The position numbers and the translations under genes were made by a program. A DNA stretch of 64,000 nucleotides from Pseudisothecium myosuroides. Taxonomy: Eukaryota; Streptophyta; Bryopsida; Hypnales; Lembophyllaceae. Positions 44,581 through 56,048 of this stretch are shown piece by piece. Each line of letters starts with the position of its first letter. Position 1 is the stretch's first letter. The notes under the pieces were generated by a model, which made no database searches, was not told where the DNA came from, and saw only the letters and a list, made by a program, of their open reading frames with translations. The stretch is taken from assembly GCA_951799445.1 (NCBI GenBank), contig CATOGU010000239.1, positions 310,001 through 374,000 on the forward strand, read 5' to 3'.

Positions 44581-46708
44581 TGACGTGCTGCCTCCCGAAT
44601 TTGATGTACTCTGCACGCATCCTATGTTTGGCCCCGAGAGTGGCAAGGGCAGTTGGGCTGGATTACCTTTTGTGTACGACAAGGTTCGCATCAGCAATGG
44701 TAGACGGTCGAGATCCGCTGACAAGTTCCTGGATATTTTTGCCAATGAGGTAAAATGTTGTAGACTTTTGAAACTGTACAAATTGGTGTGACTATTATCC
44801 CCTGAATGTTCAATCTAAAGTACAGAAATTCCACTTTGGAAGCCAATAATCAATTCTTGTCAGTTACAAAATATACTGTTATTCTCATAGATGTAGGGTG
44901 TGGTCTTTTCTTTTTGTTGGTATATATGTTTTACCTTCCTTGAAGCGTCCTGAGTGATTTGTTTCAACTTTTACAATCCGGAAGTGGTCACCTTTGGCTC
45001 TTTAGGCACTAGAGTTCAATGTTATTTTTTTCTCATGTCTTTGAAGCCAGTAGGTTGCAAGGAAAAGTGGTCTCAACTTTTAATAAGGCAGAAGATAAGC
45101 GCGCTTTAGTTTTACATAGGAAATAGATTGGACGAGCACGTTCAAGAGTGCACTCTTGGCTTCGCTATTATTTGTTTTTACTGAGTCTATATAAGCTTCT
45201 GGGTTGGTTTAGTGGTAGTTGGTATAGGCATCTTTGTGCCTGACGTTTGTCTGGGAATTTATCTCAGGGTTGTCGCATGGTGGGGATGACATGTGGAGAG
45301 CACGATCGCTATGCAGCAGGCAGTCAATTCATCACTCACACTGTTGGCAGGTTGGTATTGTCACTCTCCCTTGTTTTCTTTGGAAAGAAAAATGTTAGTC
45401 ATTGATACACGATGAGCCAATCTGGTATTGTGTTCGCTTGGTAGATTGTTCAGTTGTGTGAACCTCTCTCAATTTAGAGAAAGATAATATTCGTAGTTGC
45501 TTCTCCAAAACAAAAGAGGTTTGAAGTCCTGGGCTGAAGTAGTTGCATGTTACATGCAGGGTGCTTGGAAAACTTGGTTTGGAATCAACGCCAATCAACA
45601 CCAAGGGTTACGAGACACTTCTAGGACTTGTAAGCCATCATTTTTCTTTTGTTTTTGAATCGATTCTACTGAAGAAAGAGGCCCCTGTTTCAGTCGGTAT
45701 CACAGAACGTATGTACGAAGGAAATTTAAGCAATAGTATCTGTATTAGATCGGCGTTGTTGATGAATGAAAGAAGTAGTTTTTCATTTTGGTTTCCAATA
45801 AATCGTCTTTAATTAGGATACTGGTTTATGGATAAGTCTCAAATGCGAATTGCAGCTGAAAAGATCGAACCGTGAGCAGGTTGAGAACACAGTAGGTGAC
45901 AGCTTCGAGCTCTACTATGGGCTGTTCATGTACAACCCGAATGCCACTGAGGAGGTAACGAAGGGCCTTTGTTGCCACTCTTTCGAACATTGCTGAGTTA
46001 ATGACATGCTGTGACTTCCAAAATCCTTCTGCACAGCGCGATTCTCAAAATGACACCGATAATTAAAGGAGGATTTCTTGTAAAGGGTTTTTGAGCTCGT
46101 CTTTTTGATGCACTAATTCTAATGTAGCGCTGAGTTTGTCGGGCGTATATGAATTGGGTCCATAGCCTGATCTTTAAAGTTTGGCTCTTGTTTTATGATT
46201 GTTTTGACATTACACTGGGTAGTTCTGTATCAGCGTTGAAAGTCTTAAACCTGCTAGTGCACAAGTACTGCGTACTTGTAGATGACATTCCCAGAAGTTG
46301 GTTCCAGATTGTTGCAATTTGTACTTTCAAGAATGGATTTGCAAGACAGTAGATCGTTACATAAATCGTGAGGCAAGCAAGCAAGCAATAGAGATTTTAA
46401 CACAACACGACGTGTTATGCTTGCAGCTGGAGCGGCTGGAGCTGGCGTTTGACTCCATAAAGAAACAGCTTTTTGGGCTACTTCATGATGTATTGAGGAA
46501 GCAGCTATTCGGTGGAGCGGATGTAACCGAAGCGACTTCGAAGTCTTTACCCAGTAACGGAGACTCACGGCTTGAAACATCGACTAATGGCGAGTCCGAA
46601 GGCATTAGCAGTTCCAGCGCTGCTCCGCCTGTGTTTGAGGCAGTCTTGAATAAGTCCATTGATTTGGAGAAAGACCCTGATTCTTTCTCCAAGAGCCTGA
46701 AGCAGTAA
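44581..46708 (+). CDS. Arogenate dehydrogenase, C-terminal exons
   Basis: Five exons: 44581-44749, 45268-45350, 45560-45629, 45880-45954 and 46427-46708. All internal donors are GT and acceptors AG, and phases agree. The product reads DVLPPEFDVLCTHPMFGPES, GWAGLPFVYDKVRI in altered form, GEHDRYAAGSQFITHTVGRV, LGLESTPINTKGYETLLGL, SFELYYGLFMYNPNAT and ELAFDSIKKQLFGLLHDVLR. This is plant TyrA (arogenate to tyrosine, NADP-dependent, plastid). The catalytic His in 'CTHPMFGP' and the His of 'EHDRYAA' are present. The N-terminal Rossmann part with its GxGxxG is not visible; it may lie across a long intron upstream of 44.58 kb or be lost. The tail of about 55 residues after HDVLRKQLF is low-complexity (GESEGISSSSAAPP). 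Confidence 0.85.
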
Positions 46709-47200
46709 GATTTTCCTGTCTAGAACATGTGAGGGATTGTATCAAAGAGTTTTTAAGAGACGTACGTACGCTGATGGAGCTTTTTCTTTTTGATCAGCTT
46801 TGGCACTCACTCACTGCCTTCTGCAGTGCTGCCAATTATAGTTGAATAATTGACTTCATTGAAGTTCTAAGGAACTCGGAACGTCTCCCTTTCTACCACT
46901 CTTCCATGGACGAGTAGGAGACTAAGGCTTTGGCATATTGCATACGGTTGATGCATCATACTTATTCTTGCAAATGTCTTTGATCATGCAGTGAAGTAAA
47001 TGAATTCTCCATTTGCATTGTTATGCTGATTCTTTTACTTGCACTACATACATGGAGTAGAGACACCTCATTTTTTGAAGGTGGTGAAATAATGCCCCTT
47101 GTATGAAGAAAGTAGGTGAACCACTATTTTGATGCTATTTGGCAGAGTTTACATGTCAATTCCAAATCACATTGTATAGCAACTGGCTCCTTCAAACTGA
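46709..47200 (+). other. 3' flank of arogenate dehydrogenase
   Basis: Probable 3' UTR and intergenic DNA. No other gene is seen. Confidence 0.35.
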
Positions 47201-48036
47201 CATAGGCCTCCTATTATCTTGTTATTTTCTTAGGAGCACTTCACTTTATTTCCTTAATCCCAAGTCCGAAATGCTTACAGCAGCATTTTAGAAATTCTAG
47301 CTCCAAGAAAGTAGGACTTCAATTCCAAGAGTTACTCCGTAGGTCTTTGCAAAAACTGAAACCCAACTTAAGAGCCCAATGCCAACCTTTAGTAACTTGT
47401 GAGGGTGTTTTTTAGTATTTCTTTTGTCCTTTCCAATCCAGCAAATTTGGAACGCTTTGAATTGGAACTTGTAGAGTGAGTACAAATGGAACGTATAGTG
47501 AATTCTTACAATTGTATTTGCTATTTTGTAAGCAATGCAATTATCAAAGTGCAACCACCAAATTCAAAGAAAAACTTTAATTCCAAATATTGACCAATTT
47601 TTTTAAAAAATGATTGAAAACTCAACAATGAATGAACTCTAATTTGTATGACAAACACATTCCAAGTAAAATCAGCCCAAAAACACATTTGAACTTTGTT
47701 AAATGATGAAATTTTAGTGTAAGGGCTCGCACCCAAGGGAAATCTTCACTTTGTTCTCAAATTATTACCCCTCTTTCCAATGTGGTAGTTTTTCATAGGC
47801 TCTTCAATGATATTATTCATCACACTTTTTAGTGCTCAAGGGGTATGCTTGTACCTTAGCTTCCACCAAAATTAATTGAAAAAAGATATGGAGGACATTA
47901 AAATTGAATGCTAAAGTTAACTTGAGCTTGCAACTTCTCAAGAAAAAAACCCTTAAAACAATCAAATATATGCCTTTAGCAGGGTTTCAAAGTTTTATGA
48001 CACCCAAATTGGGTGCATTGGGCACTTAGGAGTTAA
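47201..48036. mobile_element. Degenerate TTAA element, right end visible
   Basis: It ends TTGGGTGCATTGGGCACTTAGG then AGTTAA (TTAA 48033-48036), very like the right end of 53799-54698. The left end could not be placed and 47201 is a guess. Confidence 0.4.
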
Positions 48037-48498
48037 AACGGAGTTGGTGGCATAAAAGATGGTCATTTTTGATGGTTCCTTTTTGTTTAACTTTGGACAT
48101 GGAGAAAGTGTGAAAATTGTTAGTTTTTTTCTTGCTAAGAATTTTTTGAACTCTCAAGAAGGCCCTTAAGAAGTCTCAAAAAGGACCAAAAAGGATCCAT
48201 AGACATGCACTTATTGCAACAAACAAATCAATAATCCCCTATTTCTGCCCACCCTTTGAGTTCTATGCAATCATGAAAATTATATTGATGTGCCATCTCA
48301 ATAGGACAAAAATGTGGGTACAATAGAACCATAAATTCTATTTTGCTCTATTTCTATACATGAATGAAGTGCTTGGACAGTGACTAGTGAGTTTGTTTAC
48401 ATATTATATCAATGCAATGCCATTTGTATTGTCTTAGATTGTGGATAAGGTCCTTCACACAAGGATTAAATTTCCATTTTCTATTCATAGTTTTTGTG

Positions 48499-49407
48499 AT
48501 GTACTATATAGTGCTCCTTTGTATGTTTATGTTCGGGCTTATTTTGCCCTTCAAAGAATTTTGGTAAAAATAGAGTATAATTTGCATTTCATGAACTTGA
48601 ATCATGGTTTTCTAAATCTTATGCAATCTCAATCAAGCGTACCAAATTTTACTTCCAAAAAGTCAAACCCTTGTTTTTGGTAAATTGTTTTGTATTAAAA
48701 TCAGTGAATTACATGAAAATTCATTGAAGAAATTTGGTGATGAATTTTTGAGATTTGATTGCATGGGTATGTAGGAAACATCCATCTACATCCTTTTCTT
48801 GTTGAGAAAATATCATTGAGTAACCCAAACATGATCTACAAAGAAGTCAATGTCAAATCAACATGGGGTGTGGTAGGACCACAATTTGTGAAATAGATGT
48901 CTCTATTTTTTAACTAGCTTTTGGTTAAGTGAACATATTGTCATGCTCATAGGTAAACATTTAGTCATAGCATATGAGTCAAATAGCAAAATATGACTAA
49001 AGTAAAGAAACATCTATTTTGCAAACTGTGGTCCTACCACACCCCATGTTGATTTGACATTGACTTCTTTGTAGATCATGTTTGGGTTACTCAATGATAT
49101 TTTCTCAACAAGAAAAGGATGTAGATGGATGTTTCCTACATACCCATGCAATCAAATCTCAAAAATTCATCACCAAATTTCTTCAATGAATTTTCATGTA
49201 ATTCACTGATTTTAATACAAAACAATTTACCAAAAACAAGGGTTTGACTTTTTGGAAGTAAAATTTGGTACGCTTGATTGAGATTGCATAAGAATTACCA
49301 AATCATGATTCAAGTTTATGAAATGCAAATTATACTCTATTTTTACCAAAATTCTTTGAAGGGCAAAATAAGCCCAAATGTTAACATATTGAGGGGCACT
49401 ATACAAT
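48499..49407. repeat. Long inverted repeat, arms of about 400 bp
   Basis: 48499 to about 48905 (TAGTGCTCCTTTGTATG ... GGTCCACAATTTGTG type words) is mirrored by about 49005-49407 (GCAAACTGTGGTCCTACCAC ... GGGGCACTATACAA). The arms agree almost base for base through ACATGATCTACAAAGAAGTC. The loop is about 100 bp. Transcription would give a long double-stranded RNA. Short ORFs on each arm are mirror images. Confidence 0.85.
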
Positions 49408-49439
49408 AAAAAAGCAATAAAAGGTAGAGCCACTTCACA

Positions 49440-50014
49440 CTTTCTAACGGCCTAGGTTCAATAAAGGTTAAGGGTGTCAAATCTTAAGGACCTTGTGGAG
49501 GGTTCACAATTTTGCTAATGGTGCGCATGAAATAGGTTTGAACTTCACAAGCGCCTTGTAAGGATCTCAAATTTTGCCAAAATCTTTCCTCATCTTTTAT
49601 TGGCTATTGCATGCCCTCGGGCCTCGGGTGCCAGAGAGCTTAATATTGGGACAATTTTTGGTGTGGGTACCTGATTAGACACCCAAAATCAGATTCAGGT
49701 TACAAGAAAGTATGAGAAAGGCAACTTGAAGGTCTTCATCAAAGGCAAGGCTGGGTAAATGGTACATGACACATGACACATGACACACTGCTTGCTGTGC
49801 TCAGTGTAAGCTTGAGCTGCAAGGGTAGAGAGGCCATCAGCATCTCTGGTAAATTTCTGCTGTGCCATGAACCATGTCTCCAGAGCACATCATGCCAGGG
49901 CTCTTTCATTTGTGCAGGTCTCACATGCTGCCGTTTACTCTTGACATTGCCTCCCTCTCCACCTCAATTGAAGAGCCTTGATAGTTGGTCTGGGTGGAGT
50001 GGAGGGAGTACGTG
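49440..50014. other. Intergenic, nothing recognised
   Basis: No gene seen. A CATGACA triplet repeat stands at about 49764-49784. Confidence 0.4.
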
Positions 50015-50248
50015 TTAACCCTTAAACGTTCCCTGGGAACCGTACATATGCTGACGTTTAAGTGTCATTTGCTACAAATAAGAAATTTTATTTTGGGATC
50101 TCAAGTAGCTCACTAGAACCGCATTGATTTATTCTTCAATTTCTTTATTGGTCTCAAATGTAGTAGAGGTGTCAATCCACTCCAAATACAAGAAAAATAT
50201 CTCGTATTGTATTGGTCGCAAATGGTCATTGAAACGTTTAGGGGTTAA
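50015..50248. mobile_element. TTAA element, family D (234 bp)
   Basis: The ends are TTAACCCTTAAACGTTCC and the inverted GAAACGTTTAGGGGTTAA. The core is the reverse complement of 7534-7766 (TAGAGGTGTCAATCCACTCC, TTGTATTGGTCGCAAATGG). The word AAACGTT stands at both ends and replaces the AAAGGAC of its relatives. Confidence 0.9.
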
Positions 50249-50566
50249 GGTAAGAACACCCATAACCGTCACTGTCCCCATAATCATCAATCTCTGAAAA
50301 TCTTGAAAAACTTGTGGAAGCAAATAGATGTAATGACAAGGATATACAACATGTGTACATAAAGTCTTAAAAGTGGTTATGGGGGCAATGGCAGTTTGCT
50401 CTTTTAAAATTCACAACTCATTCTCACAATATCCAAGTAATACATTTGAAAGTGCAAACTAATTGTTTTTTTTGTTCCTAATAGGATCCTATAATTTGCT
50501 AGTTTTTTTATTAATAGTCATCATGTTCAAAACCCTCAATTTTCTGTTTATGGGTGCTCCTACCTT
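50247..50566. mobile_element. MITE with AAGGTAGCAACACCC-type ends, copy 1
   Basis: The left end AAGGTAAGAACACCCATAAC and right end GTTTATGGGTGCTCCTACCTT are inverted. Interior words (AATCTTGAAAAACTTGTGGA, ATAGGATCCTATAATTTGCT) match 55405-55904. It abuts the right TTAA of the preceding element. Confidence 0.75.
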
Positions 50567-50771
50567 ACTGTCGCAATATTGTGCCAAAGTTGCACAAGTA
50601 TGATGGGAGTTTTTTCTAGAGTCCTCAGTAATTTTGCTCCTCTCGCAGCAATGCACTGAGTGTGCACCAACAGTCACCAGTTTCATCCTCGTCTGACCAA
50701 AGTTTTCAGGTTTTTTTCCACTAAAGTCGTTCGGACACCAACTATATTGCCTTCAAATACAAAATTTGTAC
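50567..50771. other. Spacer
   Basis: No feature was recognised. Confidence 0.3.
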
Positions 50772-52634
50772 TTAACCCCTAAAGGCCCAACTGTCCCCCG
50801 AGGGGACAAAGTGGATTTTGGGCATGTCCCTAGAACTAAACTATATTGTGTAATTTTTTGAAACTTTTATTGAAGGTGGAGAATTGGACCTAAGTAGGCA
50901 TCTAATTTTTTTGTCATTCTGACATTTGACAAAGAAGTTATGCCATATTTTTTGCTGCCCAGGGGAGGGAGGGCAATCCGGGCAATCCAAAAACTTTTTA
51001 AAAATCATATTTTTGAAATTTTGAAATTTGAAATTGGTTCTTTAGATTTTTTAATGAGTGGGAAGCTTTGAATCATTCAACTTCAATCAATGAGATGAAA
51101 GTTATAAGGTGTTTTACTTTGTGGACATTTATGGATTCTCTACTCTGAAATAAACTTTGAAGTCCTTTATTTTACTCAATTTTCAATATTTTGAAAAAAC
51201 AAAAAATACCAAAGGAAGAAGATTGTTTATCACAACATTATGTCCGTTGGGATTTTCATTTTTTATTTCAATAATTAAATAATTATCAATTTAGTGTTTT
51301 GACTAATTCTCTACTTCTTTTTGCTTACTGATCTTTCCCATGTGTTGTATAGTTCCAATTGGTTTGAAAATTCTCCCATACATACCTAACTTGATCTCCT
51401 ACATGGGAAAAATAAACCTCAACTTTGTGTAGAGCAACTTTTTTGATATAAGAGTGCTCAAAAATTCCTGAAATTTCTAGACAGCAGGAAAAAAGGTTGT
51501 TTTTTGCACTTTAGATGTAAATATCTCCCTCCTCTCCATCTAGAATGACCTAATTTTTTTTCCACTAGTACTTCTTCTAGTCTAAGGCAAGATCCTACGA
51601 TTTGGATTTGCAAAGCAAACTTTACTACCTAATTTTAAAAATAAACCCCCCAAGTGGTAGTTAACCCCTAAAGGACCATTGTCCCTACGGGGGACAAATG
51701 GGATTTCGGGCATGTACCTATGGCAAAACTACTTTGCATGAGTTTTTGCAACTTTTATTGAGGGTGAGGAATTCCTAGATCTACGTGGGAGTGTAATTTT
51801 TTCTTCATTTAGACATTTATTGAAGAAGTTATGCATGGAAATCCAAAAAATGGTGCTCCCCGGGCAGCCAAAAACTTTTTTAAAAATTTCATTTTTTCAA
51901 ATAAAAATCTGAAATTGTTTTTTTAGATTTGTATGGATGTGGGGAGCTTTGAACCATTCAATTTTGATACTTGAGATGAAAGTTATGAGAAGTTTTAGTT
52001 TGCGGGTAGGTGTGGGTTTGCTCTAAAAAAAAACTTATAAACTTCATCTGTGAATGCAAATTCAACATTTTTTCAAAACAAACTATTGGAAAGGGTGAAG
52101 ATTGCTTGCTAGAGCAATCTCACCATTGGGATTATTGTGTTTTAATTCCATTGCAAGGTTATTAACACTGTAAGATTTTGTTCAATCTCAAACCTTCTTC
52201 TATTCAATGATTTTTTTAAGAATGAAAATTAAGTATTTTTTGTTTTGGTTTCTTTTCAAAGACTCTCAACTCAATTCCTCAACATCAAAAAATAAACCTC
52301 AAAACTCCATGGTGCAAAAATTTAAAGCTAAAAAAGTTCAAAGTCAAATAATCCAGTTGGGCAAGGTGCATAAATGCTTGTTTTTTAAACTTCAAACGCA
52401 AATATCTTGCAATCTTTGCGGTCAAAGTTTCTAAGATTTTAATGGCACATTCTTATGCAAGTCTAGTACAATATCCTATGGTTAAAAATGCAAAAAGACC
52501 AATCTTCAAACTTTTTTACTCTTTGCCATAAAAGTGGTAGTTGTGAGTGTCTTTTGACAAAATAAAGGCCTCGGTCCTTTAGGGGTTAACAATGAGTTTC
52601 ACTGAAAGAAAGGGCCTGGGCCTTTAGGGGTTAA
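50772..52634. mobile_element. TTAA element, outer, interrupted by a nested copy
   Basis: The left end is TTAACCCCTAAAGGCCCAAC and the right end the inverted GGGCCTGGGCCTTTAGGGG before TTAA 52631-52634. At 51661 it is interrupted by another TTAA element. Its own sequence resumes at 52589 with CAATGAGTTTCACTG. Without the insertion it is about 935 bp, the usual family A length. Confidence 0.9.
51661..52588. mobile_element. TTAA element, nested, family A (928 bp)
   Basis: It has intact TTAA on both sides (51661-51664, 52585-52588) and ends CCCCTAAAGGACCATTG and CTCGGTCCTTTAGGGG. It is the reverse-oriented relative of 5102-6027. The host sequence GGTAG-TTAA ... TTAA-CAATGAG compares with the unbroken CACTTAACAATGAG at 33204-33217, showing that TTAA was duplicated on insertion. 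Confidence 0.95.
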
Positions 52635-53332
52635 TAGACATTTTTCATGTTGTAAAATCGTCTAATTGAAACCTGATGTACTCATTACTGTTGCTGAATA
52701 TGGTATAGTCCTTTGTCACATGAAGGCCGAGAATTTTACCTAACTCATCGAAGTTTGAGTTGAGATTGGTAATAAAAGCTTGCAAACATCAAATGAAAAG
52801 AAAAGAAATTTAGGATTCAAATGAAAAGAAAATTAGATTTGATGTTCAAAATTTGTTACCTTCACCAAATGATTCTATTGACAGTATTGCAATACATTGT
52901 TCTAGATTTATGAACACGTACCGACAATTTGAAGCATTTTGCTATCATGGTGTCTATTGCTATCAGTTTAAAATATTTATGCGGCCTGCTCATGGCCACT
53001 TGCATCACATTCTTTGGGTTTGTTGTTGCTATAAAAACTTTTGATGCTTCTATTTAATACAAATTTTGCACAAAAGGAACTCTATCCTATGTTGAAAAGT
53101 TCACACTTACACCTTGCAATGCTAATAAGTATTATAAGAAATTATATTCTAGTCTAAAAAATGGATTCCAACTAACGTTAGCCCACAACTCTTCAAAAGT
53201 TCCTTCCATCTATTCAATGAACCCTTCTAGCTTGAACAAGCACGGTTATTTGCACGTTATTGCTTCTCCTAAAGTCCAAGTAATTTCCATTTTTATTTGT
53301 TGTATAAACCAATTAGATCTTACATTATCGTC
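52635..53332. other. Intergenic, no gene recognised
   Basis: AT-rich; only short unsupported ORFs. Confidence 0.4.
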
Positions 53333-53606
53333 ATATTAAGTAATTTGGGAAAAACGGAGGTGCCAGTTTGTACTCCGCCTAAAACCCAAAATGTCACCTC
53401 AAACCAAATTTGAAGGTGTCAGAATTAGTCTAAGCCACTAAGTTTTTTTCCCTCGCAAATTCCTCCTCTCAGGTGATGACATGTGTACTAAAAAAATGCT
53501 GGAACTCAATTTGGGGAGATCACCCAACCTTCAAATCAGTTTGGGGTGATCACCCCAAACCTTCAAAAGTCCCAAAATGTACAGTTTGGCCCAAATTACT
53601 TAATAT
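53333..53606. mobile_element. MITE with ATATTAAGTAATTTGGG ends
   Basis: Perfect 17-bp inverted ends lie at 53333 and ending 53606. The interior includes GGGAGATCACCCAACCTTC, mirrored by GGGGTGATCACCCC. Related words (AAAACCCAAAAAATTACC, TTCCTCCTCTCA) occur inside 55405-55904. Confidence 0.75.
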
Positions 53607-53798
53607 AACGTTCATTGAAGAAGGATTGGTTGAAATCTATTATAAATGGATCTTGGAGGCCTAACTTACTTGCCAATTCATTTTTTGTATGGGTTGATAT
53701 ATGGTCCTAGTAACAATAGAATATAAATAGTTGTTGATGGATTGCCAACGATGGAATGCACAACTAAATCCACAAAAAGTCCAAAAATATAAAACAAG

Positions 53799-54698
53799 TT
53801 TATCCCGAAAGGGCCAACTGTCTTCTTGAGAGACATTTGTTTTTTTGGGCATCTACCTACATATTTTCTAATTTGTATAAAATTTTAAAAAACTTTTATT
53901 AAAAATGGGGAATTCAAAAACCTATGTGAACATCTAAATGTTTATTTGTTCCAACATTCAACAAAGAAGTTAGTATGCAAATATTTTTAACCTCTAGATG
54001 CCCAAGGCCTTTCTAAACTTTTTGGCATTTTCAGGAAAGTGAGCAATCAACCAACCACTACAAGGAAGACTGTCCAAAATGACAGCATTATGTCCAAATT
54101 GACAAGTCCAATTGACTAAAAGTGTCCAATTTGACAATTTTTTTGTCATTTTGGACACTTCTAGTCAATTGGACCTGTCAATTTGGACACACTTTCTTGT
54201 AGTGAACCTTTTCATAAATCTCATCAAGCTTATAGTTTGAAAGATTATAATGTTTGTACATGAGGGTGTTAAAACTGCAAAAGTGACTTGAAGTTTTCTA
54301 ATCATCATTTCACATTTCAAACCTAAAAATTTGGTCATTAATAAAATACAAGGTTTAAGGTCATTACATGCTTTAGTCAATTTACAGCTTCCCAAATCTA
54401 CCCATGTGTTTTTTTGAATGGATTGCTAATGCGGATTTTTCTCCAAGCTATAGTGTATTTGAGGCTCATTTTCAAGATCTTCCAACACTAGAAAACTCAA
54501 GATTGTAGTGAACACCCTTGTACAAAATCTTGAGAAGAAAATTATCAATATTCATTTTTTAAATCAGATTTTTGATGTTGAAAATAGACTTCAAAAATAA
54601 CTAATGCTTAAAAGAAAATACTAGAAACGGTGATTTGATAAGGTTTTATTAGCCTTCAAAGATTTGCAAATTGAGTGCCTTGGGCATTTAGGGGTTAA
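53799..54698. mobile_element. Degenerate TTAA element carrying a CACTA MITE
   Basis: The left end TTATCCCGAAAGGGCCAACTG has lost TTAA. The right end GCCTTGGGCATTTAGGGG is followed by TTAA 54695-54698. It is related to 50772-52634 at the left (GGGCATCTACCTA). It is interrupted by the MITE at 54056-54204. Confidence 0.65.
54056..54204. mobile_element. CACTA MITE (149 bp)
   Basis: The ends are CACTACAAGGAAG and CTTTCTTGTAGTG with flanking AAC on both sides. It is nearly the exact reverse complement of 24668-24815. Confidence 0.9.
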
Positions 54699-54699
54699 T

Positions 54700-54910
54700 G
54701 GGCAAAGTTGCAGCTCATAGGGTCCCTATTAGCAACTCTAGACCAACCTTGAAACTGCTTGGGTGTGTTCCTATAATGGCACTTGATGGTTCCAATTCCA
54801 ACCCTCCCAAAATAGTTTAGCAACTGACATGTGGCAGGATTTGTTTGTGCAAGTAGATTTCACTACTCCACTATGGGTTCAACAATGTGTGATGAAACCC
54901 TCAAAAGTAG
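54700..54910 (+). repeat. Dispersed repeat, copy 2 (mate at 1421-1634)
   Basis: GGGCAAAGTTGCAGCTCATA onward parallels 1421-1634. It starts directly after the TTAA element's right end. Confidence 0.7.
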
Positions 54911-55404
54911 AGTGCAAAATTGGAGACTAATCAGGAATGGGTGTGTCTACCTTAGCATGTTGAAATGCTAATCCCACAAAAAAAATTCTGATTTTTCCAA
55001 GACCTCAAAGCACCCAAAACCTTAAACAATTGGGTATGGGTAAGATAGGAGGCTCAAATTCAAAGTGGGCATTTTGAACAAACCATGTAGGGGTCACAAA
55101 ATCAATGCACAAAGGTTCTCAAATGGGTCACATTTCTATGTTCAGAAATTATACTTGTTTATGCACTATTTTAGGAATTAGAGAGAGTGATATGGGCCAC
55201 TATTGCGTATGCTTATTGGTCATAATTGTGTTTAAATTTGTCATTCAGCAAAATATAGATATTTGTCATACAAAAATAAATGAAAACACGTTTTCAATCA
55301 TGATTTGAATATTAGAATATGAAATGGGTGCTTGCATGCTTTAAGAGCCTTATTGGATTTTTTTTGGCTTTGTAGTAATTACTTAGGATTCATTTGTTCC
55401 GTTC
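54911..55404. other. Spacer, no gene recognised
   Basis: AT-rich, unassigned. Confidence 0.35.
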
Positions 55405-55904
55405 AAGGTAGCAACACCCATAACCATCACTATACCCATAACCATTACCTCTAAAATCTTGGAAAATCTGTGGAAGGGAATAATTAGATGTAATTACAAG
55501 AATGTACAACATTTGAACATGAAACCTTAATGTTGGTAGTAGGTGTAGTTAACGTCATATTCATTAAATTGGGAAAACAAGATTTCCAAATTGCACTTCA
55601 TCTTAAACCCAAAAAATTACCTTAAAAAATATGAGCCATTAAGATTTTGTCCCTCCCAAAATCCTCCTCTCAAGTGAGGGTGGAGAAGTCCCAAAATGAG
55701 CGTTTAGTTCCAATGAATATGGCCTTAATTGCAATCAACTCTTTAAAAACTCACAACTTATTCTCACAATATCCAAATAATACATTCAAAAGTGCAAACT
55801 TATTATTTTTCTCTTCCTAATAGGATCCTATAATTTGCTAGATGCTTATCAATAATCATCATGTTCAAAACCCTTAGTTTAACGGTTATGGGTGTTGCTA
55901 CCTT
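55405..55904. mobile_element. MITE with AAGGTAGCAACACCC ends, copy 2 (500 bp)
   Basis: The inverted ends AAGGTAGCAACACCCATAAC are perfect for about 20 bp. The outer parts match 50247-50566, and an extra central segment resembles 53333-53606. Confidence 0.85.
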
Positions 55905-56048
55905 ACAAGTTGCCTTTGCATCATGAATGCTACCACCTATGATCAAAAATAGCTACCTATGCACCTTTTGCTTTTAGAAATTACAGTTAATTCATACTAA
56001 CTTGAGAAATTTCAAGTTAGATGGCCACAAAATCGTCTCTTCTCTTCT

